In this document: positions 7,690 through 15,400 of the stretch, in pieces
Layout of the letters: the number at the start of each line of letters is the position of its first letter
Position numbering within the stretch: position 1 is the stretch's first letter
Program-made: the position numbers and the translations under genes
Notes under the pieces: generated by a model
What the model saw: only the letters and a program-made list of their open reading frames with translations
Database searches by the model: none
Told to the model about the DNA's origin: nothing
DNA from: Flavobacteriales bacterium UBA7878
GTDB lineage: Bacteria > Bacteroidota > Bacteroidia > Flavobacteriales > Schleiferiaceae
Assembly: GCA_002501205.1 (NCBI GenBank)
Contig: DLRW01000033.1
Location: 1 to 21,866 of the forward strand
Reading direction: 5' to 3'
Length of the DNA stretch: 21,866 nucleotides

Positions 7690-8346
7690 ATGAAGTTTTT
7701 CATCGACACTGCAAACCTGGAGCAAATTAAAGAAGCACAGGAACTGGGCGTTTTAGACGGGGTTACCACTAACCCATCCCTTATGGCCAAGGAAGGTATC
7801 ACTGGAGCAGAGAATATCACTGCTCACTACAAAGCAATTTGCGATATCGTAGATGGCGATGTTAGTGCCGAGGTAATTAGCACCGACTTTGAAGGTATGG
7901 TGCGCGAGGGCGAAGCATTGGCTGCTCTGCACCCACAAATCGTAGTAAAAATTCCTATGATTCGTGATGGTGTTAAGGCTCTTAAGTACTTTTCAGATCA
8001 AGGAATCAAAACCAACTGTACTTTAGTGTTCAGCGCTGGTCAAGCCTTATTAGCGGCCAAAGCGGGAGCAACTTACGTATCTCCATTTATCGGTCGTTTA
8101 GATGATATCTCTACCGATGGACTGCAATTGATCGAAGAAATTCGCTTGATTTATGATAACTACGATTTCGAAACTGAAATCTTAGCTGCTTCTGTACGTC
8201 ATACCATGCACGTATTGGAATGCGCAAAAATTGGCGCTGATGTGATTACCGGACCATTGTCCAGCATCACCGGATTATTAAATCACCCTTTAACCGATAT
8301 CGGCTTAGAAAAATTCCTGGCTGATTACCGTAAAGGAAACGGATAA
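7690..8346 (+). CDS. tal: Transaldolase (small TalC/FSA-like class)
   Basis: Transaldolase moves a dihydroxyacetone unit between sugar phosphates in the non-oxidative pentose phosphate pathway through a lysine Schiff base. The protein has 218 residues, the usual size of the small class. It opens MKFFIDTANLEQIKEAQELG, then GVTTNPSLMAKEG, with the Schiff-base Lys87 in VVKIPM and the phosphate-binding SPFIGRLDD near 131-139. Two residues help decide between the two activities of this fold. Position 61 is Glu (VSAEVIS), where E. coli fructose-6-phosphate aldolase has Gln59. Position 133 is Phe, where that aldolase has Tyr131. Both match transaldolases, so the common label fructose-6-phosphate aldolase is probably wrong for this protein. 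It appears to lead a three-gene unit, with the next gene five bases downstream. Confidence 0.9.
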   Translation: MKFFIDTANLEQIKEAQELGVLDGVTTNPSLMAKEGITGAENITAHYKAICDIVDGDVSAEVISTDFEGMVREGEALAALHPQIVVKIPMIRDGVKALKYFSDQGIKTNCTLVFSAGQALLAAKAGATYVSPFIGRLDDISTDGLQLIEEIRLIYDNYDFETEILAASVRHTMHVLECAKIGADVITGPLSSITGLLNHPLTDIGLEKFLADYRKGNG

Positions 8347-8351
8347 AAAAA

Positions 8352-8975
8352 ATGGCGGAGATCGTTCGGATCTATCCAGAAAACCCTAACCCCCGCGAAA
8401 TAGCCCGTGTAGTCGAGGTATTAGATCGCGGGGGTGTTATTGTTTATCCTACCGATACCGTTTATTCCTTCGGTTGCGATATCAGTAAGCCTAAGGCTAT
8501 TGAAAGGGTAGCTCGTTTAAAAGGCTTAAAGCCTGAAAAAGCAGAGTTCGCCCTGGTTTTCCCCGACCTCAGCATTTTAAGTTCTTATACCAAGTCAGTA
8601 GACACTCCTACCTATAAAATCCTGAATCGCTGCTTACCCGGTCCTTATACCTTTATCTTAAAGGCGGGAAGTGCTATTCCCAAGATTTTCCAAAAGAAAA
8701 AGAAGACAGTAGGGATTCGGATTCCGGATAATAGCATTCCCCGTGAAATTGTTAAGGAATTAGGTCGCCCGATTATCGCATCTTCCGTTCACGATGAAGA
8801 TGAAATTATCGACTATACTACTGACCCTGAATTAATCGCCGAGAAATTCGATAAGCAAGTAGACTTAGTTGTGGATGGCGGCATGGGTGATCTCTTCGCT
8901 TCCACGGTAGTAGACCTCACGGAAGGATATCCGGAAATAATTCGCGAAGGCAAAGGTTCCCTCGACTTGCTGTAA
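8352..8975 (+). CDS. yciO: Sua5/YciO/YrdC-family protein, YciO subgroup (L-threonylcarbamoyladenylate synthase family)
   Basis: The protein has 207 residues of one YrdC-like double-stranded-RNA-binding fold. Members such as TsaC make threonylcarbamoyl-AMP from threonine, bicarbonate and ATP for t6A37 in tRNA. Residues 26-42 (RGGVIVYPTDTVYSFGC) are the family's nucleotide-binding start, followed by PGPYTFILK (about 91-99), KKTVGIRIPDN and STVVDLTEG near the end. Over its length it resembles E. coli YciO more than TsaC (IYPENP start, RPIIASSV, CDISKPKAIERV). TsaC has a KxR motif in which the lysine and arginine contact substrate. The aligned part here is RLKGLKPEKAEF (55-66), with Lys57 present and no arginine two residues on. 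Whether it makes t6A precursor is therefore open. It is five bases after transaldolase and directly abuts the next gene. Confidence 0.8.
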   Translation: MAEIVRIYPENPNPREIARVVEVLDRGGVIVYPTDTVYSFGCDISKPKAIERVARLKGLKPEKAEFALVFPDLSILSSYTKSVDTPTYKILNRCLPGPYTFILKAGSAIPKIFQKKKKTVGIRIPDNSIPREIVKELGRPIIASSVHDEDEIIDYTTDPELIAEKFDKQVDLVVDGGMGDLFASTVVDLTEGYPEIIREGKGSLDLL

Positions 8976-10415
8976 ATGCCAAAGCTTTATTATTGGATAC
9001 ACGGCCTCATCTTCGGAATATTAGCCATTCTGGCTATTAAGAGTCCGGCGGTTGGTGGTGAGGGTGATACCCTCATGCATTTCTTTTGGGCGCAGCATGT
9101 GTGGACAGATCCTGCAGCTCTATTTAACTCCTGGGCTAAGCCTTTTTTTACCCTATTCGCCAGTCCCTTCTCCTATTTTGGCTTTACCGGTATTAAAATC
9201 TTTAATATCCTCTGCGGAGTATTAGCTTCCCTTTTTGCCACGCTTTACGCTGCTCGAAAAGGCTGGCAAGCCTTATGGCTTATTCCCATATTAGCTTTTT
9301 TAAGTCCGGCTTTCAGCTCTTACCTCAATAGCGGCTTAACCGAACCCTTTGCCGCCTTGTGTCTCCTACTTTGTCTCTATTTTTTAGAACTGGGCAAGGG
9401 GAATAAGAAGTACTTGATAGCAGCCTATAGCCTGGTGTCTTTTCTCCCCTTCTGTCGGGGCGAAGCACAGGTTCTAATCCCGGTCTTTTTATTGTATGGC
9501 TTGCTTAATAAGCAGTTTCGCTATTTGCCTTTAATCCTGCTTGGATCCTTTATGTATGGCTTCTTAGGCTCTTTCTACCATCAGGGCGATTGGCTGTGGT
9601 TCTACCAAAAAGCCTATGTTGCCGGGGCCAGTGTTTATGGTAAAGGCGATTGGAGCCATTATTTTGAACGCATGGGAATTATGATGGGCGCCTTCTATTT
9701 CCTGCTTATTTTGGCCGGTTCCATCATCAGCATTTACTGGCTTTTTAAAAAGAAAGACTGGTGGCGCCAAGACTTTCTCTTGCTATTTGGCAGTGCCTGG
9801 GGATTCTTTGCCGCCCACACCATGGTATGGGCCTTAGGTTTATATGCTTCCGCCGGATTAGAGCGAGTACTTATCATGGTCTTCCCTCTCTTTTGGTTAA
9901 TGGCCCTTTTGCCCTTCCAAGTATTTTGGTCTAAATTAAAAGCTAAGCAAGGCTATGCTATTTTGGGACTTATTGCCATTCTCGGAGTCCTTACTTTGTT
10001 CACAGATAGTCGGGCCGAGCCTTATCGTAAGACTGCCTGGGATTTAGGTCCCTATCAAACCTTCCTTCGTAACCAGGTTTATCCCTTTTTAAAGGAGCGT
10101 TATCCCGATTTGGAGTCGCGCCATCTGGTAAATGATTTGCCTTACCTAGCCATGCTGAGCGAACATAATCCCCTCAATATTAAGGAGCAGTCGAATTGGC
10201 AAAGAGTACAAAAGGAAATTTGGCAGCAAATGCATCGTTCCAGTCTTTTTATTTGGGATAGTCACAATGTGCCTTTCTACACAGGACTCAATGAAGAGAA
10301 AATCGGGGAGATTGATTGGTTAACAATCATCCAAAGCTGGGAAATGGGTGGTCGAAAGTATATTTTACTTGAGGCGAATGAACGCTATCCTTTTCCGGAT
10401 GCCCCTAAAAACTAG
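8976..10415 (+). CDS. Polytopic membrane protein, possible GT-C-like glycosyltransferase
   Basis: The protein has 479 residues with about nine or ten hydrophobic segments over residues 5-345 and a soluble tail of about 130 residues. After helix 1 there is a loop with GGEGDTLMHFFWAQHVW (acidic residues 29 and 31). Later come NSGLTEPFAAL (119-127) and FCRGEAQVLIPV (159-170). Acidic residues in the first loop plus TEP and R-x-E motifs resemble uncharacterised GT-C-type proteins that use polyprenyl-linked sugars, but I cannot name a family with certainty. It could instead be a polymerase-like or other envelope membrane protein. Its ATG follows the upstream stop codon with no spacer, so translation is probably coupled to the YciO-like gene. 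Its last 11 bases overlap the end of the convergent nnr gene. Confidence 0.55.
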   Translation: MPKLYYWIHGLIFGILAILAIKSPAVGGEGDTLMHFFWAQHVWTDPAALFNSWAKPFFTLFASPFSYFGFTGIKIFNILCGVLASLFATLYAARKGWQALWLIPILAFLSPAFSSYLNSGLTEPFAALCLLLCLYFLELGKGNKKYLIAAYSLVSFLPFCRGEAQVLIPVFLLYGLLNKQFRYLPLILLGSFMYGFLGSFYHQGDWLWFYQKAYVAGASVYGKGDWSHYFERMGIMMGAFYFLLILAGSIISIYWLFKKKDWWRQDFLLLFGSAWGFFAAHTMVWALGLYASAGLERVLIMVFPLFWLMALLPFQVFWSKLKAKQGYAILGLIAILGVLTLFTDSRAEPYRKTAWDLGPYQTFLRNQVYPFLKERYPDLESRHLVNDLPYLAMLSEHNPLNIKEQSNWQRVQKEIWQQMHRSSLFIWDSHNVPFYTGLNEEKIGEIDWLTIIQSWEMGGRKYILLEANERYPFPDAPKN

Positions 10416-11889
10416 CGTAAGCCTTTCCGATTTGCTGTAAAATATCTGAGCTCAATACCGCATGGGCTGAGCCTAATTCCTTTTCGGCTAATTGCGCTGC
10501 CTTGCCTTGTAAAGCCATGCCCAGATTTACTGCCTGCTTAATAGAATAATCCTGTACCAATAAACCACAAAGCAAACCTGCCAATAAATCTCCGCTGCCT
10601 CCTTTGGCTAAAGCTGAAGAACCATAATCATAAAAAGTGCAGTTTCCATTCGCTTCAATCAAAACCGAAATACTTCCTTTTAAAAGGAGATTAAGACGAT
10701 GTTTACGACAGTATTCAATTCCTATATCCAATTGATCCGGACCAAGCTGATCCAAGCCTAATAGACGATTAAACTCGCCGGGATGCGGCGTAAGTATCCA
10801 ATTTTCTTTCGCCCATTGTAAATAGGATGGATTTTTAGCAATCAGGTTTAAGGCATCCGCATCCAAAACCAAGGGGCCCTGCCAGTTTTGCAGAATATCT
10901 CCCAAGAGGCTATTCACCCCGTCATCCTGACCTAATCCGGGACCGCAAAGAACAGCCTGATACGAATCTAAACTTGGAGCTTGGGAACCGCGCTCTTGCA
11001 ACATCAATTCCGGCAAACGGCTGTTGCAAGCCGTAAAAGTTTCTCTAGCGGTATTTAAGCTTATTAAACCCGTACCACTGCGCGCACAGGCTTCCGCTGC
11101 AATTAAAGCCGCTCCCATAGTATTGGGGCTTCCCGCCAATAAATAAGCATGACCATAATCTCCTTTATAGCTATGCTTTTTACGTGGCTTGATAATCGAC
11201 TTGATATCAGCTACTGTCGACCAATGGAAGCTGCTCTCAGCAGATTGAAGATAATCGGCATGCAAGCCGATATCCAAGACTTCCAACTGTCCGGCCAAAG
11301 CCGCAGTATAGGGATGTACCAAAGCCAGTTTAGGATATTGGAAAGTAAGGGTGTAATCCGCTTTGAAAACCCTAGATAAATCAGCTTGCGCAATTGCATC
11401 CCCCATTAAGCCACTAGGTAAATCAATGGACACTTTCAGGCCAGACAGTTTATTTAGCGCTTGAATCCAATCGACATATCGACCCTCCAAAACTCGATTT
11501 AAACCTGATCCAAAAAGGGCATCCACCCAAACTGTGTCTTCCGAAAAAAAACCTGGCTTTAATTGTTCATCAAGAGCTTCTTGATAGATATCGCTTTGCA
11601 GGTGATTTAAATTTGCTTCAAAATCAGGAGATCCATTGCGATCTATCAGAAATACCATAAGATCGCTGTATCCATGAGTCTTCAATAAACGAGCTAAGGC
11701 TAAACCATCTCCCCCATTATTTCCCTTTCCGCTGAGAAATACTATAGGACTGGATGGATCAATATTTTGGTTAAACCAGCTAAGCAAGGCCTGAGCCGCT
11801 CTTTCCATTAAATCTAATGAAGAAATAGGTTCATGCTCAATCGTATAGCGATCAGCAGCCTGTGTTTGCGATGTGGATAAGATCTTCAT
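10405..11889 (-). CDS. nnr: Bifunctional NAD(P)HX epimerase / ADP-dependent NAD(P)HX dehydratase
   Basis: This is a cytoplasmic metabolite-repair enzyme. The epimerase half interconverts R and S forms of hydrated NAD(P)H, and the dehydratase half restores NAD(P)H using ADP. The protein has 494 residues, normal for the fused form. Residues 1-215 are the YjeF_N epimerase domain, with SGKGNNGGDGLALARLL (53-69) including the NNGGD phosphate-binding motif, then DALFGSGL (123-130) and SIDLPSGLMGD (154-164). Residues 230-490 are the ribokinase-like dehydratase domain, with GPGLG (316-320), LDADALN (342-348), TPHPGEF (367-373) and the catalytic GSGD (431-434) in AKGGSGDLLAGLL. Its ATG lies inside the end of coaE (38-base overlap), so it is the last gene of a coupled ybbR-like / coaE / nnr unit. 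Confidence 0.93.
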   Translation of the reverse strand: MKILSTSQTQAADRYTIEHEPISSLDLMERAAQALLSWFNQNIDPSSPIVFLSGKGNNGGDGLALARLLKTHGYSDLMVFLIDRNGSPDFEANLNHLQSDIYQEALDEQLKPGFFSEDTVWVDALFGSGLNRVLEGRYVDWIQALNKLSGLKVSIDLPSGLMGDAIAQADLSRVFKADYTLTFQYPKLALVHPYTAALAGQLEVLDIGLHADYLQSAESSFHWSTVADIKSIIKPRKKHSYKGDYGHAYLLAGSPNTMGAALIAAEACARSGTGLISLNTARETFTACNSRLPELMLQERGSQAPSLDSYQAVLCGPGLGQDDGVNSLLGDILQNWQGPLVLDADALNLIAKNPSYLQWAKENWILTPHPGEFNRLLGLDQLGPDQLDIGIEYCRKHRLNLLLKGSISVLIEANGNCTFYDYGSSALAKGGSGDLLAGLLCGLLVQDYSIKQAVNLGMALQGKAAQLAEKELGSAHAVLSSDILQQIGKAYASF

Positions 11890-12445
11890 GAATTTGCAAT
11901 ACTTGAGGAATCAACATTTCCTGATGATCATTATGAATAATATAGTCGGCTAAAGCCTCTTTCTTCTCCTGCGGCCATTGCTTGGCCATTCTTGCCTTTA
12001 CTTGCTCGGGGCTTTCGCCCGATCGCTTAACTACCCTCTGCAGGCGTAGTTCCTCCGGAGCAGACACCACAATGATTTTCGCACAATCTTTATGGGTACC
12101 ACTCTCAAATAAAATGGCGGCCTCCCGAATAATATAAGGTGCCTTTTGCTTTTGATACCAAGATTGAAAAGCGCGGCCTACCGCCGGATGAATAAGGGCA
12201 TTTACCTTTTTCAATAATTCTTCATCCTTAAAGATACGCGATGCCATATAAGCACGATCAAGCTTTCCCTCTTTTATCAGTTCAGGACCCAGCCATTCTA
12301 CTAATTGCTCCTGCAGTTCCGAATTGGTATCCAACAGCTTTTTCGATTCTTCATCGGCCACAAATATCGGCACCTTAAGCTGCTGAAAAATTCGTGCTAC
12401 GGTAGTTTTCCCGCTGCCAATACCACCAGTCAGCCCCACAATCAT
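11852..12445 (-). CDS. coaE: Dephospho-CoA kinase
   Basis: CoaE phosphorylates the 3'-hydroxyl of dephospho-CoA, the last step of coenzyme A synthesis, in the cytoplasm. The protein has 197 residues, the usual length. It starts MIVGLTGGIGSGKTTVARIF with the P-loop at 7-14. VADEESKKLL follows, with Asp31 at the position of the catalytic base in the (D)AD motif. LIHPAV (84-89) is the family's conserved HP motif, then EAAILFESG (108-116) and the basic lid QRVVKRSGESPEQVKARM (136-153). It overlaps the YbbR-like gene by four bases (ATGA) and nnr by 38 bases, indicating tight translational coupling. The order YajC, YbbR-like, CoaE is a familiar Bacteroidota arrangement. Confidence 0.95.
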   Translation of the reverse strand: MIVGLTGGIGSGKTTVARIFQQLKVPIFVADEESKKLLDTNSELQEQLVEWLGPELIKEGKLDRAYMASRIFKDEELLKKVNALIHPAVGRAFQSWYQKQKAPYIIREAAILFESGTHKDCAKIIVVSAPEELRLQRVVKRSGESPEQVKARMAKQWPQEKKEALADYIIHNDHQEMLIPQVLQIHEDLIHIANTGC

Positions 12446-13464
12446 GGCTTGCTAATTAGGTATTCTACCCGCTTAGGCTGTAACTGTAAGGCGCGTATCT
12501 GAGAAGGTGGATTCTCTGCACTTAAGGATAAAAACCGGGTTTCAGGATTCTTGGCTATTTCCTCAAAATCAGCATAAACCTCAAATTCCTCCGGTCGAAT
12601 GTCTTTATAGTCTCGCAAGGCACAGCGGAAAGTAAGTTCTACTTGAGATGGGAACAATTCCATTTGCACTGTATCTGGCAAATGAATAGCTGTAATCGGA
12701 ATTTGCACCTTCCCTTCCGTTAAGGCCGAAAAATACAATTGCACCGCTACTAACTCTTTACTTAAATGTAAATGTGGGTAATCCGGTGCAATCAATTTCA
12801 GGTCAAAAGCTAGACTATCCTGAGCTTCAGAAATATTCACCTGCTCCGTTTCAACATAGTCCAATCGATTCAAAACATTGGCCGGAGCTTCAACCCAAAC
12901 AGAGTCCTGCGACAGCTTTGGAGCACCATACAGGATATAAGCATTTGTATCAAAGAGCGCATTATACCGCACCTTAATGGGTACCGCCTTGGTTAATAAT
13001 TGACTGATTTTAAAAAAGACCGTATCGGGATGAATCTCCAGAATACGAGTAGTTTCATCACTCAGTTGAGCTTCCAGATAATTACGTGAAGAACCACTGG
13101 TCCAATAGTTTTGGCCTTTGCGATTGCTCTCCAAATTCTGCAAATCCACATCTAAATCCCGATAATTGAACCAGGCGTACTTAATGAGATTATAACCACT
13201 ACCCTGTACTTTGATTTTCAGGGATTTTGGTGGTTTTTCAGTAAAGACCATTCCCTTGGGTAAGTCACTGTAATCGATAGCAAAATCGATGGTGCTTACA
13301 TAGCCGTTTTTGGAAAGTTTAATTAAAAACCACAGAATTAAGGAAAGGCCGATGAAAAGCAAACGAACTCTGGTATTTCCATCTAATAGCCAGGGCGGAA
13401 TGCGCAGCTTAAAGCCTCTGTTTTCGCTTTGTTGTTTCACTGGGTTGAAGATACAATATTGCAT
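12442..13464 (-). CDS. YbbR/CdaR-like single-pass membrane protein
   Basis: The protein has 340 residues: a short basic N-terminus, one membrane helix at about 34-51 (LLFIGLSLILWFLIKLS), and an all-beta extracytoplasmic region. The repeated units (IDYSDLPKGM, IKVQGSG, VPIKVRYNA, SVWVEAPANVL, VQIPITAIHLP) look like YbbR domains, best known from CdaR, the regulator of the diadenylate cyclase CdaA. No cyclase gene is in this window, so a c-di-AMP role is not supported here. The ATG at 13464 touches the T-run of the yajC terminator, leaving no room for a leader if transcripts end there. A GTG at 13440 (start MKQQSENRGFKLRIPPW) is a reasonable alternative. It overlaps coaE by four bases. Confidence 0.75.
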   Translation of the reverse strand: MQYCIFNPVKQQSENRGFKLRIPPWLLDGNTRVRLLFIGLSLILWFLIKLSKNGYVSTIDFAIDYSDLPKGMVFTEKPPKSLKIKVQGSGYNLIKYAWFNYRDLDVDLQNLESNRKGQNYWTSGSSRNYLEAQLSDETTRILEIHPDTVFFKISQLLTKAVPIKVRYNALFDTNAYILYGAPKLSQDSVWVEAPANVLNRLDYVETEQVNISEAQDSLAFDLKLIAPDYPHLHLSKELVAVQLYFSALTEGKVQIPITAIHLPDTVQMELFPSQVELTFRCALRDYKDIRPEEFEVYADFEEIAKNPETRFLSLSAENPPSQIRALQLQPKRVEYLISKP

Positions 13465-13489
13465 AAAAAAGCCCCGGCAATGCCGAGGC
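13465..13489 (-). terminator. Rho-independent terminator after yajC
   Basis: On the minus strand GCCTCGGC (13489-13482), loop ATT, GCCGGGGC (13478-13471) form an eight-base-pair hairpin with one U-G wobble, followed by six T residues (13470-13465). It lies 21 bases after the yajC stop. The T-run ends exactly where the ATG of the downstream YbbR-like frame begins. Confidence 0.85.
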
Positions 13490-13509
13490 CTTTATAAGCT
13501 TTAGACGAT

Positions 13510-13869
13510 TTATTTTTCGTCTTCCTTTTCTTCTTTCTTGGCTTTCTTATCCTTCTTTTCATCAGGCAAATAAGAAGCACTTTGCTCTTTACTTACAGCA
13601 GCACGATCAATCTTCAAACGGCTGTTTTCACTCTCAATGATCAGGATATTATCCTGTACTTCAAGAATTTTACCGTGAATGCCCGAATTAGTAACTACTC
13701 GCATTCCTTTTTGAATACCTTCCTGCTGAAATTTACGCTCCTCCTTCTGACGTTTCATCTGAGGACGGAAAAAGAAAACGTACATCACCAGAATCACCAG
13801 AGCGAACATAATCAACTGATTGTTCATCATTCCGGGAGCTGCTTCTTGTAAAAAAATATAATTCATCAT
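13510..13869 (-). CDS. yajC: Preprotein translocase accessory subunit YajC
   Basis: YajC associates with SecDF at the inner membrane and assists SecYEG export. The protein has 119 residues, a usual length. A short N-terminus is followed by one membrane helix (about 18-34, ending VFFFRPQ), the family hallmark FRPQMKRQKE (34-43), then GIQKGMRVVTNSGIHGKILE (51-70), the conserved cytoplasmic beta unit, and a Lys/Glu-rich tail from about 104. The frame begins MMN, so the start could be 13869 or 13866. It lies one base after the DUF1573 lipoprotein gene and ends before a strong terminator. Together with the SRP RNA this gives the window two export components, in separate units. Confidence 0.93.
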   Translation of the reverse strand: MMNYIFLQEAAPGMMNNQLIMFALVILVMYVFFFRPQMKRQKEERKFQQEGIQKGMRVVTNSGIHGKILEVQDNILIIESENSRLKIDRAAVSKEQSASYLPDEKKDKKAKKEEKEDEK

Positions 13870-13870
13870 T

Positions 13871-14407
13871 TTATCCTTGTTGCTCTTCTGCTTGCTTAGG
13901 CTTTGGATTTACCATAGCATTAATGCGAAGAATCTTTTTATTAGGAACGGTGTTCGCGTTAAGCGTAACGGTTTTAGCTTGGTTTCCGGTACGACCGTTA
14001 GAATTGAATTCAACGTGAATAATTCCGGTTTCACCTGGAGCGATAGGCTCACGAGGCCATTGTGGAACGGTACATCCACAGCTTCCGCTGGCATTTGAAA
14101 TAATTAAAGGGGCCTCACCAGTATTGGTAAATTCGAAATCGTATTTCGCCAAGGTACCTTCTTCGATAGTTCCGAAGTCGTGGTTCTCCTTCTCAAATTT
14201 AAATTCAGGAAGTTTGGCATTAGGATCAACATTAACGCTGATTTCCTGATTAGAGTTCTGATTTGCGGCGTTTACAGAATTGCTGGTATTGGCAGGGCTA
14301 CTTGCACTGTCATCAGCACCATTGCGAATCTTGCTGGCGGCATTATCACAAGAGCTGCTGATCATAGCTAATCCGATCATGCCGGAAAATAGGAGTCTTC
14401 TGGTCAT
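13871..14407 (-). CDS. DUF1573 domain lipoprotein
   Basis: The protein has 178 residues. The N-terminus MTRRLLFSGMIGLAMISSSC is a lipoprotein signal peptide with the acylated Cys at 20. A low-complexity Asn/Ser/Ala linker runs over about 21-60. The rest is one DUF1573 domain, an Ig-like beta sandwich: FEKENHDFGTIEEG (71-84), YDFEFTNTGEAPL, SGSCGCTVPQWP (107-118) with Cys110 and Cys112, then APGETGIIHVEFNSNGRTG (123-141). This is the characteristic FDFG...GSCGCT...F pattern of a very common Bacteroidota family. Molecular function is unknown. It sits between nusB (48 bases upstream) and yajC (one base downstream), a conserved neighbourhood in this phylum. Confidence 0.88.
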   Translation of the reverse strand: MTRRLLFSGMIGLAMISSSCDNAASKIRNGADDSASSPANTSNSVNAANQNSNQEISVNVDPNAKLPEFKFEKENHDFGTIEEGTLAKYDFEFTNTGEAPLIISNASGSCGCTVPQWPREPIAPGETGIIHVEFNSNGRTGNQAKTVTLNANTVPNKKILRINAMVNPKPKQAEEQQG

Positions 14408-14455
14408 TTTGTTGTTTTTACTGTTAGCAATATTAAAGATTCATCAAGAACTATG

Positions 14456-15397
14456 CTACAAGAGACCTCTGCCAATTTTGCGAATTTCTCCTGCTTCTGT
14501 CATTTCCTGTTGAAGCTTATCTAAAATTCCATTGACGAATTGACCGCTTCTGCGAGTGCTATACTGCTTAGCCAATTCGATGTACTCATTAAGGGTTACC
14601 TTAACGGGAATCTGATTGAAGGTTACCAATTCAGCTAAAGCCATTTTCATCAGAACCTGATCAATAGCTGCAAGACGGTCTCCTTCCCAATGTTCGGCTT
14701 TTTCCAAAATCTTGGATTCGAACTTATCCCCTTCATTTACGCTTATGCGGAAAAGCTTAAGGGCAAAGTCTAAATCCTCTTGATTCTTAATCAAAGGAAT
14801 CAAAGCTGATTCTTGTTCGCGTTTAGAGTCGAAGCTGGTAATGGTTTTCACCACCATGGCTTGGGCTGCATCTAAATCATCAGACCAAAACATATTGCGC
14901 GCCTCGTACACCTCGTGTAAATCTTCATTCTCCGCGAGGTAAGTACCGTAGAGGTATTTCACCAATTTGCGATCTTCCTTCAGATCATTGTGATCAGCCT
15001 CCATATAGAGCTGGTAACGCTCGTCCTCCAGAAAATCACGGAATATCTTACGAATCAATTCCTTTTCATCGCCGAACTTAATATGCAGATCTTCAACCTC
15101 CTGCTTAAAACGTGGATTGCGTTCTAACCAACTTAAAAAGCGGTTTTCAACAAAGCGCAAATTCGGATTGAGGTCTTCCTGAGTGGGCAATCGCTTTTGA
15201 CGGCTAATCTCAATGCGCTCCTTGGCAAAGCGATGGATTAATACCAAAGCAGCCAGATCATAGAGATACAATCGATAAATCTCGTCAATAGACTGACGCA
15301 ATTGCTTTTCTGCTTTAATCAATCCCCTTTGAGGGTCGTAAGCATAGGCATATAGCGCCTGGAAAACCTTAATTCGCAGGTGGCGTCGTGTGAGCAT
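14456..15397 (-). CDS. nusB: Transcription antitermination factor NusB (long Bacteroidota form)
   Basis: NusB binds boxA RNA with NusE (S10) and supports antitermination of rRNA operons. The protein has 313 residues, about twice the roughly 140 of E. coli NusB. The NusB fold is split: MLTRRHLRIKVFQALYAYAY at the N-terminus is the expected start, and the usual C-terminal half lies near 235-297 (RLAAIDQVLMKMALAELVTF, IPVKVTLNEYIELAKQYST, QFVNGILDKL). About 170 residues, highly charged and helical, lie between. I know long NusB proteins of this kind from the phylum, so I read the insertion as lineage-typical rather than a fusion artefact. It follows the dehydrogenase gene by three bases and precedes the DUF1573 gene. 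Confidence 0.88.
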   Translation of the reverse strand: MLTRRHLRIKVFQALYAYAYDPQRGLIKAEKQLRQSIDEIYRLYLYDLAALVLIHRFAKERIEISRQKRLPTQEDLNPNLRFVENRFLSWLERNPRFKQEVEDLHIKFGDEKELIRKIFRDFLEDERYQLYMEADHNDLKEDRKLVKYLYGTYLAENEDLHEVYEARNMFWSDDLDAAQAMVVKTITSFDSKREQESALIPLIKNQEDLDFALKLFRISVNEGDKFESKILEKAEHWEGDRLAAIDQVLMKMALAELVTFNQIPVKVTLNEYIELAKQYSTRRSGQFVNGILDKLQQEMTEAGEIRKIGRGLL

Positions 15398-15400
15398 ATT

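Noticed and set aside
11149..11379. Open frame antisense to nnr (and similar antisense frames inside yajC, DUF1573, the ABC transporter and the GT2 genes)
   Set aside because: They are fully contained in well-supported genes on the other strand, have no recognisable domains, and are expected by chance.
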